In this document: piece after piece, positions 9,539 through 17,555 of the stretch
Position numbering within the stretch: position 1 is the stretch's first letter
Layout of the letters: each line of letters begins with the position of its first letter
Assembly: GCF_052065755.1 (NCBI RefSeq)
Contig: NZ_JBQHTK010000016.1
Coordinates: 6,394-70,393 of the forward strand
Direction of reading: 5' to 3'
DNA: 64,000 bases
Source: Allocoprococcus sp004560705
Lineage (GTDB): Bacteria > Bacillota > Clostridia > Lachnospirales > Lachnospiraceae
Program-made: the position numbers and the translations under genes
The notes under the pieces: generated by a model
What the model saw: only the letters and a program-made list of their open reading frames with translations
Told to the model about the DNA's origin: nothing
Databases searched by the model: none

Positions 9539-9586
9539 AAGCGGCCGCTCTCCGATAGCACTTGAAAAGCAGGAGGGCGGTCGCTT
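9539..9586 (+). promoter_or_regulatory. GC-rich hairpin in leader of MATE gene
   Basis: A 15-bp stem (9539-9553 with 9572-9586, two G-T pairs) encloses an 18-base loop. It ends 37 bases before the MATE start and has no run of T after it, so it is not a classical terminator for the upstream gene. It may be a leader structure controlling the transporter. Confidence 0.45.
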
Positions 9587-9623
9587 GAACGATAGCAATA
9601 TATGAGAAGGGGAGCAAAAGAGC

Positions 9624-10982
9624 ATGGCATTACAGAAAGATATGACAACAGGAAGCCCCGGGAAGATTATTTTTGAATTTACACTCCCGGTTTTTATTGG
9701 AAATGTATTTCAACAGTTTTATAATATGGCGGATACGGTGATCGTCGGGAAGTTTGTGGGAACAGGTGCTCTGGCGGCAGTGGGAAGCACCGGAACGATC
9801 ATGTTTCTGATCCTTGGTTTTGTGATGGGGATGACGGCCGGATTTACGGTGCTTACTGCACAGAAATTCGGAGCCGGTGATATGAAAGCAATGCGCCAGA
9901 CAGTAGCGAGTGCGACGATACTTTCTACGTTGATGTCTGTACTTCTTACCGTGGTCAGTATGGCATTTATGAAGCCGCTCCTACGGTTTATGAAGACACC
10001 GGAGGATATATTTCAGGATGCTTATGTCTATATCATGATTATCTGTGCGGGAATTTTTGCACAGATGCTGTATAATCTGCTGTCGAGCATCTTAAGAGCG
10101 CTGGGGAACAGTAAGGTTCCGTTGTATTTCCTGATACTGGCGGCACTCCTGAATATCGTGTTGGATCTTGTGTTTATTATTGTATGTAAAATGGGAACGG
10201 CAGGGGCCGCATGGGCAACCGTGACAGCGCAGGGTATCTCGGGGGTTTTATGCCTGGTTTATATTGTGAAAAAGGTATCTGTTTTACATTTGAAACGAGA
10301 TGACTTCCGGTTCAAATCATATTTGATATGGAATCAACTCAGAGTGGGTTTCCCGATGGCACTTCAGTATTCCATCACAGCGATCGGAAGTATGATGGTA
10401 CAAACGTCATTGAATTTGCTGGGATCCGTGCAAGTGGCAGCATTTACCGCAGCAGGGAAAGTGGAACAAATTGCAAATCAGGCATATGTGGCGATGGGAA
10501 CAACGATGGCGACCTATTCGGCGCAGAACATCGGTGCCGGAAAAGTAAAAAGAATCCATCAGGGATTTCGCTCAGTCACAATGATGGGATGCGTTTATTC
10601 GGCAGTGATTGGATTGCTCATAGCGTTCTTTGGAAAATATATGACATATGTTTTCGTTTCTGATAACGTCAATACGATTATGCAGTCGGTGGATATTTAT
10701 CTGAAATGTGTGGTGATGTTTTTTGTCCCGCTTATGATCGTGAATGTATACCGAAACGGAATCCAGGGAATGGGATATGGACTCATGCCGATGATGGCAG
10801 GGGTGGCGGAACTGATCGGAAGAGGAGTAGTCGCCGTGGTCGCTGCCGGAAGAAAAAGCTATGTGGGTGTGTGCCTTGCAAGTCCTGCCGCGTGGGTATT
10901 GGCAGGAAGTCTGCTTCTGGTGATGTATTTCTACATTATGAAGCATGACATGAAGAAATTCGAACAACCTGTGTCGGAATAA
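9624..10982 (+). CDS. MATE family efflux transporter
   Basis: A 452-residue polytopic membrane protein of the MATE family (Na+- or H+-coupled drug/metabolite export). The sequence MTTGSPGKIIFEFTLPVFIGNVFQQFYNMADTVIVGKFVG is the family signature: first membrane helix and the P-x-x-x-G-N..Q..Y...D motif. The two-bundle architecture repeats around residue 235 (QLRVGFPMALQYSITAIGSM), for about 12 membrane segments in total. A Shine-Dalgarno-like AAGGGGAG precedes the ATG. A strong hairpin lies in its leader and a terminator follows at 11038. Substrate unknown. Confidence 0.93.
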   Translation: MALQKDMTTGSPGKIIFEFTLPVFIGNVFQQFYNMADTVIVGKFVGTGALAAVGSTGTIMFLILGFVMGMTAGFTVLTAQKFGAGDMKAMRQTVASATILSTLMSVLLTVVSMAFMKPLLRFMKTPEDIFQDAYVYIMIICAGIFAQMLYNLLSSILRALGNSKVPLYFLILAALLNIVLDLVFIIVCKMGTAGAAWATVTAQGISGVLCLVYIVKKVSVLHLKRDDFRFKSYLIWNQLRVGFPMALQYSITAIGSMMVQTSLNLLGSVQVAAFTAAGKVEQIANQAYVAMGTTMATYSAQNIGAGKVKRIHQGFRSVTMMGCVYSAVIGLLIAFFGKYMTYVFVSDNVNTIMQSVDIYLKCVVMFFVPLMIVNVYRNGIQGMGYGLMPMMAGVAELIGRGVVAVVAAGRKSYVGVCLASPAAWVLAGSLLLVMYFYIMKHDMKKFEQPVSE

Positions 10983-11037
10983 ATTTATCTTGAAAGAAGA
11001 TAAAGACTCGGCGTACTTGAATTTTGGAAGAATGGGG

Positions 11038-11087
11038 AAAAACTCCGCTGAATAGACTTGTAATAAGGAATTCAAGCGGAGTTTTTT
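11038..11087 (+). terminator. Rho-independent terminator of MATE gene, abutting spmB start
   Basis: A perfect 12-bp stem (11038-11049 AAAAACTCCGCT with 11075-11086) with a 25-base loop and a T-run. The ATG of spmB follows at 11088. The 3' arm contains AGCGGAG, the only Shine-Dalgarno-like sequence for that start, so folding would both end transcription and hide the ribosome-binding site. Confidence 0.8.
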
Positions 11088-11612
11088 ATGCAGTTTTTTC
11101 TCTATATGAGCGATTTTATTGTACCGTTTCTGATTTTGGGGATTGTGATCTATGGGATCAGTATGAATGTGGATGTTTATGATACCTTCATCAAGGGAGC
11201 CAGAAGCGGATTCCTCACGGTGATCAAGATCATGCCGACGCTCATCGGGCTCATGGTGGCGGTCGGGATTCTCAGAGCGTCCGGATTCCTGGAATACATA
11301 TCCGGACTTCTGGGACGAGTGACACAGTATGTCGGATTTCCGGGAGAACTGGTGCCGCTTACGGTTGTGAAAATGTTCTCTTCTTCGGCGGCAACCGGCC
11401 TTTTGCTGGATATTTTCCGGGAATATGGAACGGATTCAAGAGTGGGTCTGATCGCTTCCATCTCGATGTCATGTACAGAAACGATTTTCTATACCATGTC
11501 CGTGTATTTCATGACGGCGAAGGTGACGAAGACCAGATACACATTTGCCGGGGCGCTCGTGGCTACGTTTGCGGGGCTGGCGGCAAGTGTGGTGTTGGCC
11601 GGGATGATGTGA
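11088..11612 (+). CDS. spmB: Spore maturation protein SpmB
   Basis: A 174-residue membrane protein of the nucleoside-recognition/SpmB family, needed for spore core dehydration in Bacillus. It shows several hydrophobic segments and conserved blocks (GARSGFLTVIKIMPTLIGLMVA, PLTVVKMFSSSAATGLLLDI, GLIASISMSCTETIFYTMSVYF). Its partner spmA, normally directly upstream, is not adjacent here. The start at 11088 directly follows a terminator stem; an alternative start is the in-frame ATG at 11106 (MSDFIVPFL). Its presence supports a spore-former or a descendant of one. Confidence 0.88.
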   Translation: MQFFLYMSDFIVPFLILGIVIYGISMNVDVYDTFIKGARSGFLTVIKIMPTLIGLMVAVGILRASGFLEYISGLLGRVTQYVGFPGELVPLTVVKMFSSSAATGLLLDIFREYGTDSRVGLIASISMSCTETIFYTMSVYFMTAKVTKTRYTFAGALVATFAGLAASVVLAGMM

Positions 11613-11644
11613 GAAACGATGTCTTGCTGAAAACAGTTTTTTGA

Positions 11645-11778
11645 AGGAGGAATCCTGCAACCGGTACTAGTATAGCGTCCCGAAAATAACTGGACCACTC
11701 ACTTGCCTCCTTCTCCGAGTGTGCAGGTCCAGTTATTTATCGGACGCTATACTAGCCTGCCGGAGGATCCTCCTTTTT
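11645..11778. terminator. Bidirectional terminator arms between convergent spmB and DUF885 genes
   Basis: AAGGAGGA...TCCT...CCGG on the left (about 11645-11664) is partly complementary to CCGGAGGATCCTCCTTTTTT on the right (about 11760-11778), with T-runs on both outer sides, as expected between two convergent genes. The stem is split by the 89-bp foldback sequence listed separately. Confidence 0.5.
11667..11755. repeat. 89-bp foldback element (MITE-like) inside a terminator
   Basis: Two 30-bp arms, 11667-11696 starting CTAGTATAGCGTCC and 11726-11755 ending GGACGCTATACTAG, are complementary at 27 of 30 positions. A 29-bp centre carries a further CACTC/GAGTG pairing. No coding potential. Size, terminal inverted repeats and position inside another palindrome suggest a small non-autonomous insertion, but no clear target duplication was identified. 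Confidence 0.55.
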
Positions 11779-11791
11779 TAGTTGTCTTTGT

Positions 11792-13528
11792 TCAATTTGA
11801 AAGTGCCTTTCTGACAGATTCATACACAATATCAAACGGTGCAGGCCCCACATCCAGTACGGCCTTATGAAATTCTTTCTGCGAGAAATCGTCGCCCTGT
11901 GTTCCCGCGATTTCTTTCTTCAGATTCAGAAATTCCAGATAACCAAGATAATATTTCAAATAGTTCGCCGGATCACCGACGATGAGTTCATAGAGATTCT
12001 GGATCGCTGCGAGGTCTGTGATCCCATAGTCTTTGAAAAACACAGCGGTATCGATCAGCGTCCACCCGTCGTAATGGATTCCGATGTCGGCAAGTGTATA
12101 GAGCCCAAGAAGAACAGAAGTATTCTTCTGGTACAGGCTGGCTTCCGGTTTGGAAATCGGTGCCATGTAGTAGGACATCATTTCTGCGTAGGTTGCCCAG
12201 CCTTCTACATAGCCGCCAAAATCGAGGAGACTGCGGATCGGATCGGCGTTCTGTGAAGAAAAATATACAGTCTGATACAGGTGACCGGGATAGCCCTCAT
12301 GAGCCAGTGTGGTGTAGAGGGAAAGTCCGCCGGAAGTCTGCCCCTGATTGATGTAAATCACGTTTTCGGAAATATTATCGATTGCAGGAATCATGTAAAA
12401 TGCAGGACTTAAGTAATCCTCCAGAGCGGTCGGGACATATTTGACAGAGGTCTCTACGTCCGGAATCTCTGGAAACGCACCGTTGATCTTCTGCCTCAGG
12501 TCATTTAACATCGAAGAAGGCGCCATGGAATCCAGAACCGACAGAAGCTGATCGGAATAAAGAACCTCTTCCATGGCAGTCAGGTCTTCTATGATCTGTT
12601 TTTGAGTCATTTTCTTCAGATCTTCGATGGAATCGGAGATGCCGGTTTTACTGCGGACCAGGATCTCATAATAGGTTTTCCCATCGGGTAAATAGCAAAG
12701 CCCTTTCTCATTCGTTCCGTTTCCTTTTAATGCATTTAAAGAATCGGCAAGTTCCAGATATGCAGGGAAAATCACATTCTGAAGCGCTGCGTCGTTCTGT
12801 GAAATAAGGCTGCTCCGTTCCTCATCGGAAAGCTCCAGAGAATCCAGCCGTTCTTCAAATGTTTCGTACAGATAATTATCTTCTCCCATTTCTACAAAGG
12901 AAATGCATTGGCTCGTAACAGAATCCACCTGATAATCCGGCATAAACATGCCGACGTCGATACGGGCATTTTCAAATGCAATCAAAGAATCAAAATAGTC
13001 ATCGGTATCTTCCAGAAGTTCCAGATATGTTTCGGCATCTTCGACACTGTAAAACTGAAATTCCGAGAGCAGGACAGGAAGCTGGGCGTGAATGCCGGTG
13101 ATTGGCGATAGAGGATCCTGGTAAAGGAGATATTCCGCCATTTGTGAGGAAGTATCCAGATAAGAGTCCAGAATTTCGTATGTCAGCCGATTCTCCTCAG
13201 AAAGAGAGGCGGGATGAAACTGATGAAGCGATGCCTGGCAGTTCTCAATCGAAGCCAGAGCAGCATCCGGATCGCTGGGAAAGCTCCCGTATGTAACGGG
13301 GCAGTCCGAAATACCGTAATCGTCCGGGTTGCGAAGGGTGTAGTGAAGGCTGATCGTGTTGGAAGAAACTTCACGGCAAAAAAGATCGTGGGTGAATTTA
13401 CGAAATGCTTTATCTTCATTGGTTGAAAAGCTGATCTGACTGCAGCCGTTCAGCATAGTAAGAATTATGAAAAAGGGAAGAATGAGAGAAATTCGTTTCT
13501 TCTGGGAGTGAAGAAGGTGATAGGACAT
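11792..13528 (-). CDS. DUF885 family lipoprotein, putative metallocarboxypeptidase-like
   Basis: A 578-residue secreted lipoprotein. The N-terminus has a basic stretch, a hydrophobic core and the lipobox LNGC (Cys about residue 29), so it should be anchored to the outer face of the membrane. The body matches the DUF885 family, with the zinc-binding HEGYPGHLYQ motif (about residue 413) and the downstream EGWATYAEMMSYYM helix. Family members are thought to be peptidases; the substrate is not known. Convergent with spmB and divergent from the PTS-like permease. Confidence 0.87.
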   Translation of the reverse strand: MSYHLLHSQKKRISLILPFFIILTMLNGCSQISFSTNEDKAFRKFTHDLFCREVSSNTISLHYTLRNPDDYGISDCPVTYGSFPSDPDAALASIENCQASLHQFHPASLSEENRLTYEILDSYLDTSSQMAEYLLYQDPLSPITGIHAQLPVLLSEFQFYSVEDAETYLELLEDTDDYFDSLIAFENARIDVGMFMPDYQVDSVTSQCISFVEMGEDNYLYETFEERLDSLELSDEERSSLISQNDAALQNVIFPAYLELADSLNALKGNGTNEKGLCYLPDGKTYYEILVRSKTGISDSIEDLKKMTQKQIIEDLTAMEEVLYSDQLLSVLDSMAPSSMLNDLRQKINGAFPEIPDVETSVKYVPTALEDYLSPAFYMIPAIDNISENVIYINQGQTSGGLSLYTTLAHEGYPGHLYQTVYFSSQNADPIRSLLDFGGYVEGWATYAEMMSYYMAPISKPEASLYQKNTSVLLGLYTLADIGIHYDGWTLIDTAVFFKDYGITDLAAIQNLYELIVGDPANYLKYYLGYLEFLNLKKEIAGTQGDDFSQKEFHKAVLDVGPAPFDIVYESVRKALSN

Positions 13529-13591
13529 AGAGACTCCATAAGATTTTTTATTAATATATGAAGAAATAGGGAAAAAAAGAAATAAAAGATA

Positions 13592-13621
13592 TTGACGAAA
13601 TGCGAAAAATGTGGATAATAT
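13592..13621 (+). promoter_or_regulatory. Candidate promoter for PTS EIIC-like gene
   Basis: -35 TTGACG (13592-13597), 18-bp spacer, -10 TAATAT (13616-13621), lying about 80 bp upstream of the chosen start at 13700 in the gap between two divergent genes. Confidence 0.5.
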
Positions 13622-13699
13622 TCATAGAAACGACAAGTGACAAGACAGATGACAAGTGATGAGATGACATGCCGGATGGCAATGGAAAATGGAGGGTTT

Positions 13700-14752
13700 A
13701 TGAAAGAGTTTCTAAAGAAAAAGAACATTATTTTCTCTGCAAAGAGATATGGGATCGATGCACTCAGTGCAATGGCCCAGGGGCTGTTTGCGTCTCTTCT
13801 GATCGGTACGATCATCAGTACGATTGGAGAACAGACCGGAATTGAGATCCTTGTGACGGTGGGAGCTTATGCAAAGGGAGCAACCGGTGCTGCGATGGCG
13901 GTATCCATCGGATATGCGCTGCAGTGTCCTCCGCTGGTATTATTTTCACTGGCGGCGGTAGGTATGGCGGCAAACGAGTTGGGAGGAGCAGGCGGACCGC
14001 TTGCGGTTCTGGTCGTGACGATTTTCGCTGCTGAATTTGGAAAACTGGTTTCCAAAGAAACCAAAATTGATATTATTGTAACACCGATGGTGACGATCGG
14101 AGTCGGCGTTCTGCTCAGCCTCGGATGTGCGCCTGCAATCGGCAAGGCGGCGAGCACCGTAGGAACTGCAATCATGTGGGCGACAGAACTGCAGCCATTC
14201 TTTATGGGAATTCTGGTATCTGTGATCGTAGGAATTGCACTGACACTTCCGATCAGCAGTGCGGCAATCTGTGCGGCTCTTTCTCTGACAGGGCTTGCCG
14301 GAGGGGCGGCAGTGGCCGGATGCTGTGCCCAGATGGTGGGATTTGCTGTGATGAGTTTCAAGGAAAATAAATGGGGCGGACTCTTTGCCCAGGGAATCGG
14401 AACTTCCATGCTTCAGATGGGAAATATCGTTAAGAATCCGAAGATCTGGCTCCCGCCAATTCTGGCTTCAGCAATCACAGGCCCGATTGCCACCTGTATC
14501 TTCCGCCTTCAGATGAACGGAGCAGCAGTTGCGTCCGGAATGGGCACCTGCGGCCTTGTGGGACAGATCGGTGTGTACACCGGATGGGTGAGTGATATCG
14601 CAAACGGAGCGAAAGCCGCGATCACAGTAATGGACTGGATCGGCCTGCTCCTGATCTGCTTTATCCTGCCGGGACTTCTGTCATGGCTGATCGCGATTCC
14701 GATGCGCAAGAAAGGCTGGATCGGAGAAAACGATCTGAAACTGGATCTGTAA
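13700..14752 (+). CDS. PTS EIIC-type sugar permease (PTS_EIIC_2 family)
   Basis: A 350-residue, very hydrophobic protein with about ten membrane segments. It resembles the stand-alone PTS_EIIC_2 group (GIDALSAMAQGLFASLLIGTIIST at the N-terminus; PISSAAICAALSLTGLAGGAAVAGCCAQMVGFA centrally; QMNGAAVASGMGTCGLVGQIG near the C-terminus). No EIIA or EIIB gene is nearby, so coupling to phosphotransfer is uncertain. The start at 13700 follows GGAGGG; a longer in-frame start at 13637 lies in non-conserved sequence. Confidence 0.82.
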   Translation: MKEFLKKKNIIFSAKRYGIDALSAMAQGLFASLLIGTIISTIGEQTGIEILVTVGAYAKGATGAAMAVSIGYALQCPPLVLFSLAAVGMAANELGGAGGPLAVLVVTIFAAEFGKLVSKETKIDIIVTPMVTIGVGVLLSLGCAPAIGKAASTVGTAIMWATELQPFFMGILVSVIVGIALTLPISSAAICAALSLTGLAGGAAVAGCCAQMVGFAVMSFKENKWGGLFAQGIGTSMLQMGNIVKNPKIWLPPILASAITGPIATCIFRLQMNGAAVASGMGTCGLVGQIGVYTGWVSDIANGAKAAITVMDWIGLLLICFILPGLLSWLIAIPMRKKGWIGENDLKLDL

Positions 14753-14779
14753 AAGAAGATTTAGACGAATACATATAAG

Positions 14780-14824
14780 AAAAACGAGTAACCAAACCGG
14801 ATCGAAGAGGTTACTCGTTTTTTT
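14780..14824. terminator. Bidirectional terminator between EIIC and LysR genes
   Basis: A 14-bp stem (AAAAACGAGTAACC at 14780-14793 with its complement 14809-14822), T-rich on the plus side and A-rich on the other. It serves the two convergent genes. Confidence 0.9.
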
Positions 14825-14829
14825 ACTTG

Positions 14830-15693
14830 TTATGAATTGCTGTGGCTTTTGACAAAATCAAGAAACCGAAGCGTTGCTGGGGCTGCGGCTGCATTTTCAG
14901 AATAAGCGACACCCAGAACACGCGTATAGTGGCTGGAAAAAGAGCGGACACAGACGTCAAAAGGCGCATTGGTCAGCAAAAGACGCGGAAGTACGGTAAT
15001 ACCGAAACCTGCTTCCACCATTTTCAAAGTGGCAAAATCCTCGTTCAGCCGGTAGCGGATCTTAGGGGTAATGTTGTTCATGGCGAAAATATTTCCCATC
15101 TCGTAATCCAGACCATCAGAGGAAAGAATAAAGTTCTCATTATCGATATCGGCAAGAGATACTTCGGCCTGAAATGCAAGCGGGTGGCCGGCGGGGGTGA
15201 CCAGCATCAGCTCATCCGTTCCCACCGGAATAAAGGAAGCTTCCGGGACAGAATAGCGGGAGACGAAGATACAGTCCAGTTCGCCGCTGTGGAGACGTTC
15301 TTTCAATCCGCTGAAACCATCGACCGTAAGTTCAAAGTTGATATTCGGATAGACGGAAGAGAATTCCTTCAGAATATCTGGGAGCCAGTGATAGGCGATG
15401 CTCTGGATTGTACCGATCCGGATATATCCGGTATCCAGTCCGTTCAGTCTCGCCGCAAGCCGGTTGATCTGCTGCTCTTCCCGGCAGATGATCCGAAGTG
15501 ATTCAATGATCTCCTCGGTGCCAAGCAGAAGATCCATGCCGGATTTGGAACGCTTGAACAGGGGAAAACCAAGCTCTTTCTCATAACTTCGGATCGCCTG
15601 GCTGATGGCAGACTGCGTATAATTCAGTTTTTCGGCCGTTTTAGAAATACTGTGTGTCTCGCAGACATCCAGAATGATTTCATATTTATTCAT
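14830..15693 (-). CDS. LysR family transcriptional regulator
   Basis: A 287-residue LysR-type regulator. The N-terminal winged helix-turn-helix (HSISKTAEKLNYTQSAISQAIRSYEKELGFPLF, about 14-46) is followed by a two-lobe periplasmic-binding-like effector domain (GYIRIGTIQSIAYHWLPDILKEF, about 90 on). It is divergent from the IlvD/Edd dehydratase gene at 15865 and probably regulates that operon. The ligand is not predictable from sequence alone. Confidence 0.93.
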   Translation of the reverse strand: MNKYEIILDVCETHSISKTAEKLNYTQSAISQAIRSYEKELGFPLFKRSKSGMDLLLGTEEIIESLRIICREEQQINRLAARLNGLDTGYIRIGTIQSIAYHWLPDILKEFSSVYPNINFELTVDGFSGLKERLHSGELDCIFVSRYSVPEASFIPVGTDELMLVTPAGHPLAFQAEVSLADIDNENFILSSDGLDYEMGNIFAMNNITPKIRYRLNEDFATLKMVEAGFGITVLPRLLLTNAPFDVCVRSFSSHYTRVLGVAYSENAAAAPATLRFLDFVKSHSNS

Positions 15694-15800
15694 GCGAACT
15701 CCTTCTATTAAAAAAAGTGATACTACCTATTAAAATAATTTGCTTTTCGAATTGCTTTTTATCTTTTATTATAAACATGGATGAATGTTTTTTGTCAAGA

Positions 15801-15818
15801 GGGGGACGGGTACATAGT
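15801..15818 (-). repeat. 18-bp dispersed repeat, copy 2 (inverted)
   Basis: The reverse complement equals the 18-bp sequence at 5319-5336. It lies 47 bp upstream of the dehydratase start. The flanking GGTGACT on this copy extends the similarity weakly. Confidence 0.6.
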
Positions 15819-15864
15819 CACCCAGTCACTGCCTCAAATGCATACTAAATAGGAGGAGAAATTT

Positions 15865-17532
15865 ATGGGAACAGAATTCTGGAATGGAGCAGAAGCGGCA
15901 CATAGACGAGTGATGATGAAAGCGGCCGGATATTCAGATAGTGATATCCGCAAGAAACCGCATATTGGTGTACCGAATTCATATATGGAGGGATCACCGG
16001 GATCCGCACATCTGCGCCAGATCGCGGCAGCAGTCAAAGAAGGAATCTGGGCAGCAGGAGGCGTGCCGGTTGAATTCGGAATTCCGGCAACATGCGGAAA
16101 CATTGCAAATGGAGCGGAAGAACTGAAATACGAACAGGTAGGACGCGACATCGTGGCCATGTCGGTAGAATTTGTCAGCCGTGTCCACAATTTTGACGGG
16201 CTGGTTATGGTTGCATCCTGTGATAATATTATTGCCGGCTGCTATCTGGCGGCAATGCGCCTGGATATCCCTGCCATGGTGGTGACAGGGGGATCTATGC
16301 AGCCGGGACAGTATTGCGGCAAAACAGTCGTAGAAGCGGATCTGGATGCAGCACGTTTCTCAGGCGCCGATGAGAGTGAACTGATGGAAATGGAAGACAA
16401 TGTCTGCCCGTCATTTGGTGCATGTCCGTCCATGGGAACAGCGAATACGATGCAGATGCTGGGGGAAGTATTGAATCTGGTACTTCCGGGAACGTCAACG
16501 ATCCCTGCAACCGATAATGCAAAACTTCGCAAAGCCCGTGAAGCAGGAAAATATGCGGTTCTGATGGCAAAAGCAGGAAGAAAACCTTCCGATCTGATCA
16601 CGAAGGAAGTTCTGGAAAATGCAATCATGTTTGACATGGCGGTAGCCGGATCAACCAATGCGGTACTGCATCTGCTGTCTTATGCATACGAACTGGGAAT
16701 CAAATTGACACTGGAAGACTTTGAACATTATGCCAAGGAAATCCCGTGCATCAATGCAGTCGTACCGAGCGGCCCGTATACGGTAGTAGATTTTCACTAT
16801 GCCGGAGGCGTACCGAATGTCATGAAAATGCTGGAGAGCAAACTGCATACAGACGCACCGAGCATGTACGGATGTCCATGGAGCGAAGTGCTGTCCAAAG
16901 TAACTGCACAGGAAAATAAAGTAATTCATTCTCTGGACCGTCCGCTGTTCCATGAACCGGGACTTAAGATCCTTCGCGGAAATCTTTCCCCGAACGGAGC
17001 GATCGTACGTCCGACAGCGGTTTATGACGAAGTGAAGTACATGAAAGGCAAAGCAAAAGTATTTGAAAATGACCGTTCCGCATTTGAAGCAATTCAGGGT
17101 GGACAGATCGTGCCCGGCGATATCATTGTAATCCGCTATGAAGGATGCAAAGGCGCACCGGGAATGAAAGAACTGATGCTGAGCATTGACGCACTGATCG
17201 GACTTGGATTACATAAGAGTGTAGGCCTGATTACCGACGCCAGATTCTCCGGATTTAACTTCGGTGCTATTATCGGACACGTTTCACCGGAAGCATATGA
17301 CGGAGGTACGATCGCACTGGTGGAAAATGGAGATGAGATTGTGATTGATATTCCGAACGGTGAAGTATCGCTTCTGGTATCCGATGAGGAACTGGCAAAA
17401 AGACGTGAAAACTGGGTATGCCCGCCGCTTAAGGAAGAGAAGGGATGCCTGAACATTTACGCAAAGATGTGCCGCCCGGCAGAAGAAGGCGGAGCGATGC
17501 AGCCGTGGGGACTGGACGCGAAATTCAAATAA
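15865..17532 (+). CDS. IlvD/Edd family dehydratase
   Basis: A 555-residue iron-sulfur dehydratase of the dihydroxy-acid/6-phosphogluconate/sugar-acid dehydratase superfamily. Visible are cysteines at PATCGN, at VASCDNIIAGCYLAAMRLDIP and at GACPSMGTANTMQMLGE, plus the substrate-loop motif GSTNAVLHLLSYA and the C-terminal ARFSGFNFGAIIGHVSPEA. AGGAGGAG precedes the ATG. The pairing with an ornithine-cyclodeaminase-like gene and a LysR regulator, rather than with ilvB/C/E, argues against simple branched-chain amino acid synthesis. A sugar-acid or hydroxy-acid catabolic role is possible. Hence no gene symbol. Confidence 0.88.
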   Translation: MGTEFWNGAEAAHRRVMMKAAGYSDSDIRKKPHIGVPNSYMEGSPGSAHLRQIAAAVKEGIWAAGGVPVEFGIPATCGNIANGAEELKYEQVGRDIVAMSVEFVSRVHNFDGLVMVASCDNIIAGCYLAAMRLDIPAMVVTGGSMQPGQYCGKTVVEADLDAARFSGADESELMEMEDNVCPSFGACPSMGTANTMQMLGEVLNLVLPGTSTIPATDNAKLRKAREAGKYAVLMAKAGRKPSDLITKEVLENAIMFDMAVAGSTNAVLHLLSYAYELGIKLTLEDFEHYAKEIPCINAVVPSGPYTVVDFHYAGGVPNVMKMLESKLHTDAPSMYGCPWSEVLSKVTAQENKVIHSLDRPLFHEPGLKILRGNLSPNGAIVRPTAVYDEVKYMKGKAKVFENDRSAFEAIQGGQIVPGDIIVIRYEGCKGAPGMKELMLSIDALIGLGLHKSVGLITDARFSGFNFGAIIGHVSPEAYDGGTIALVENGDEIVIDIPNGEVSLLVSDEELAKRRENWVCPPLKEEKGCLNIYAKMCRPAEEGGAMQPWGLDAKFK

Positions 17533-17555
17533 TAAAATTTTAGGAGAGTGAAAAG

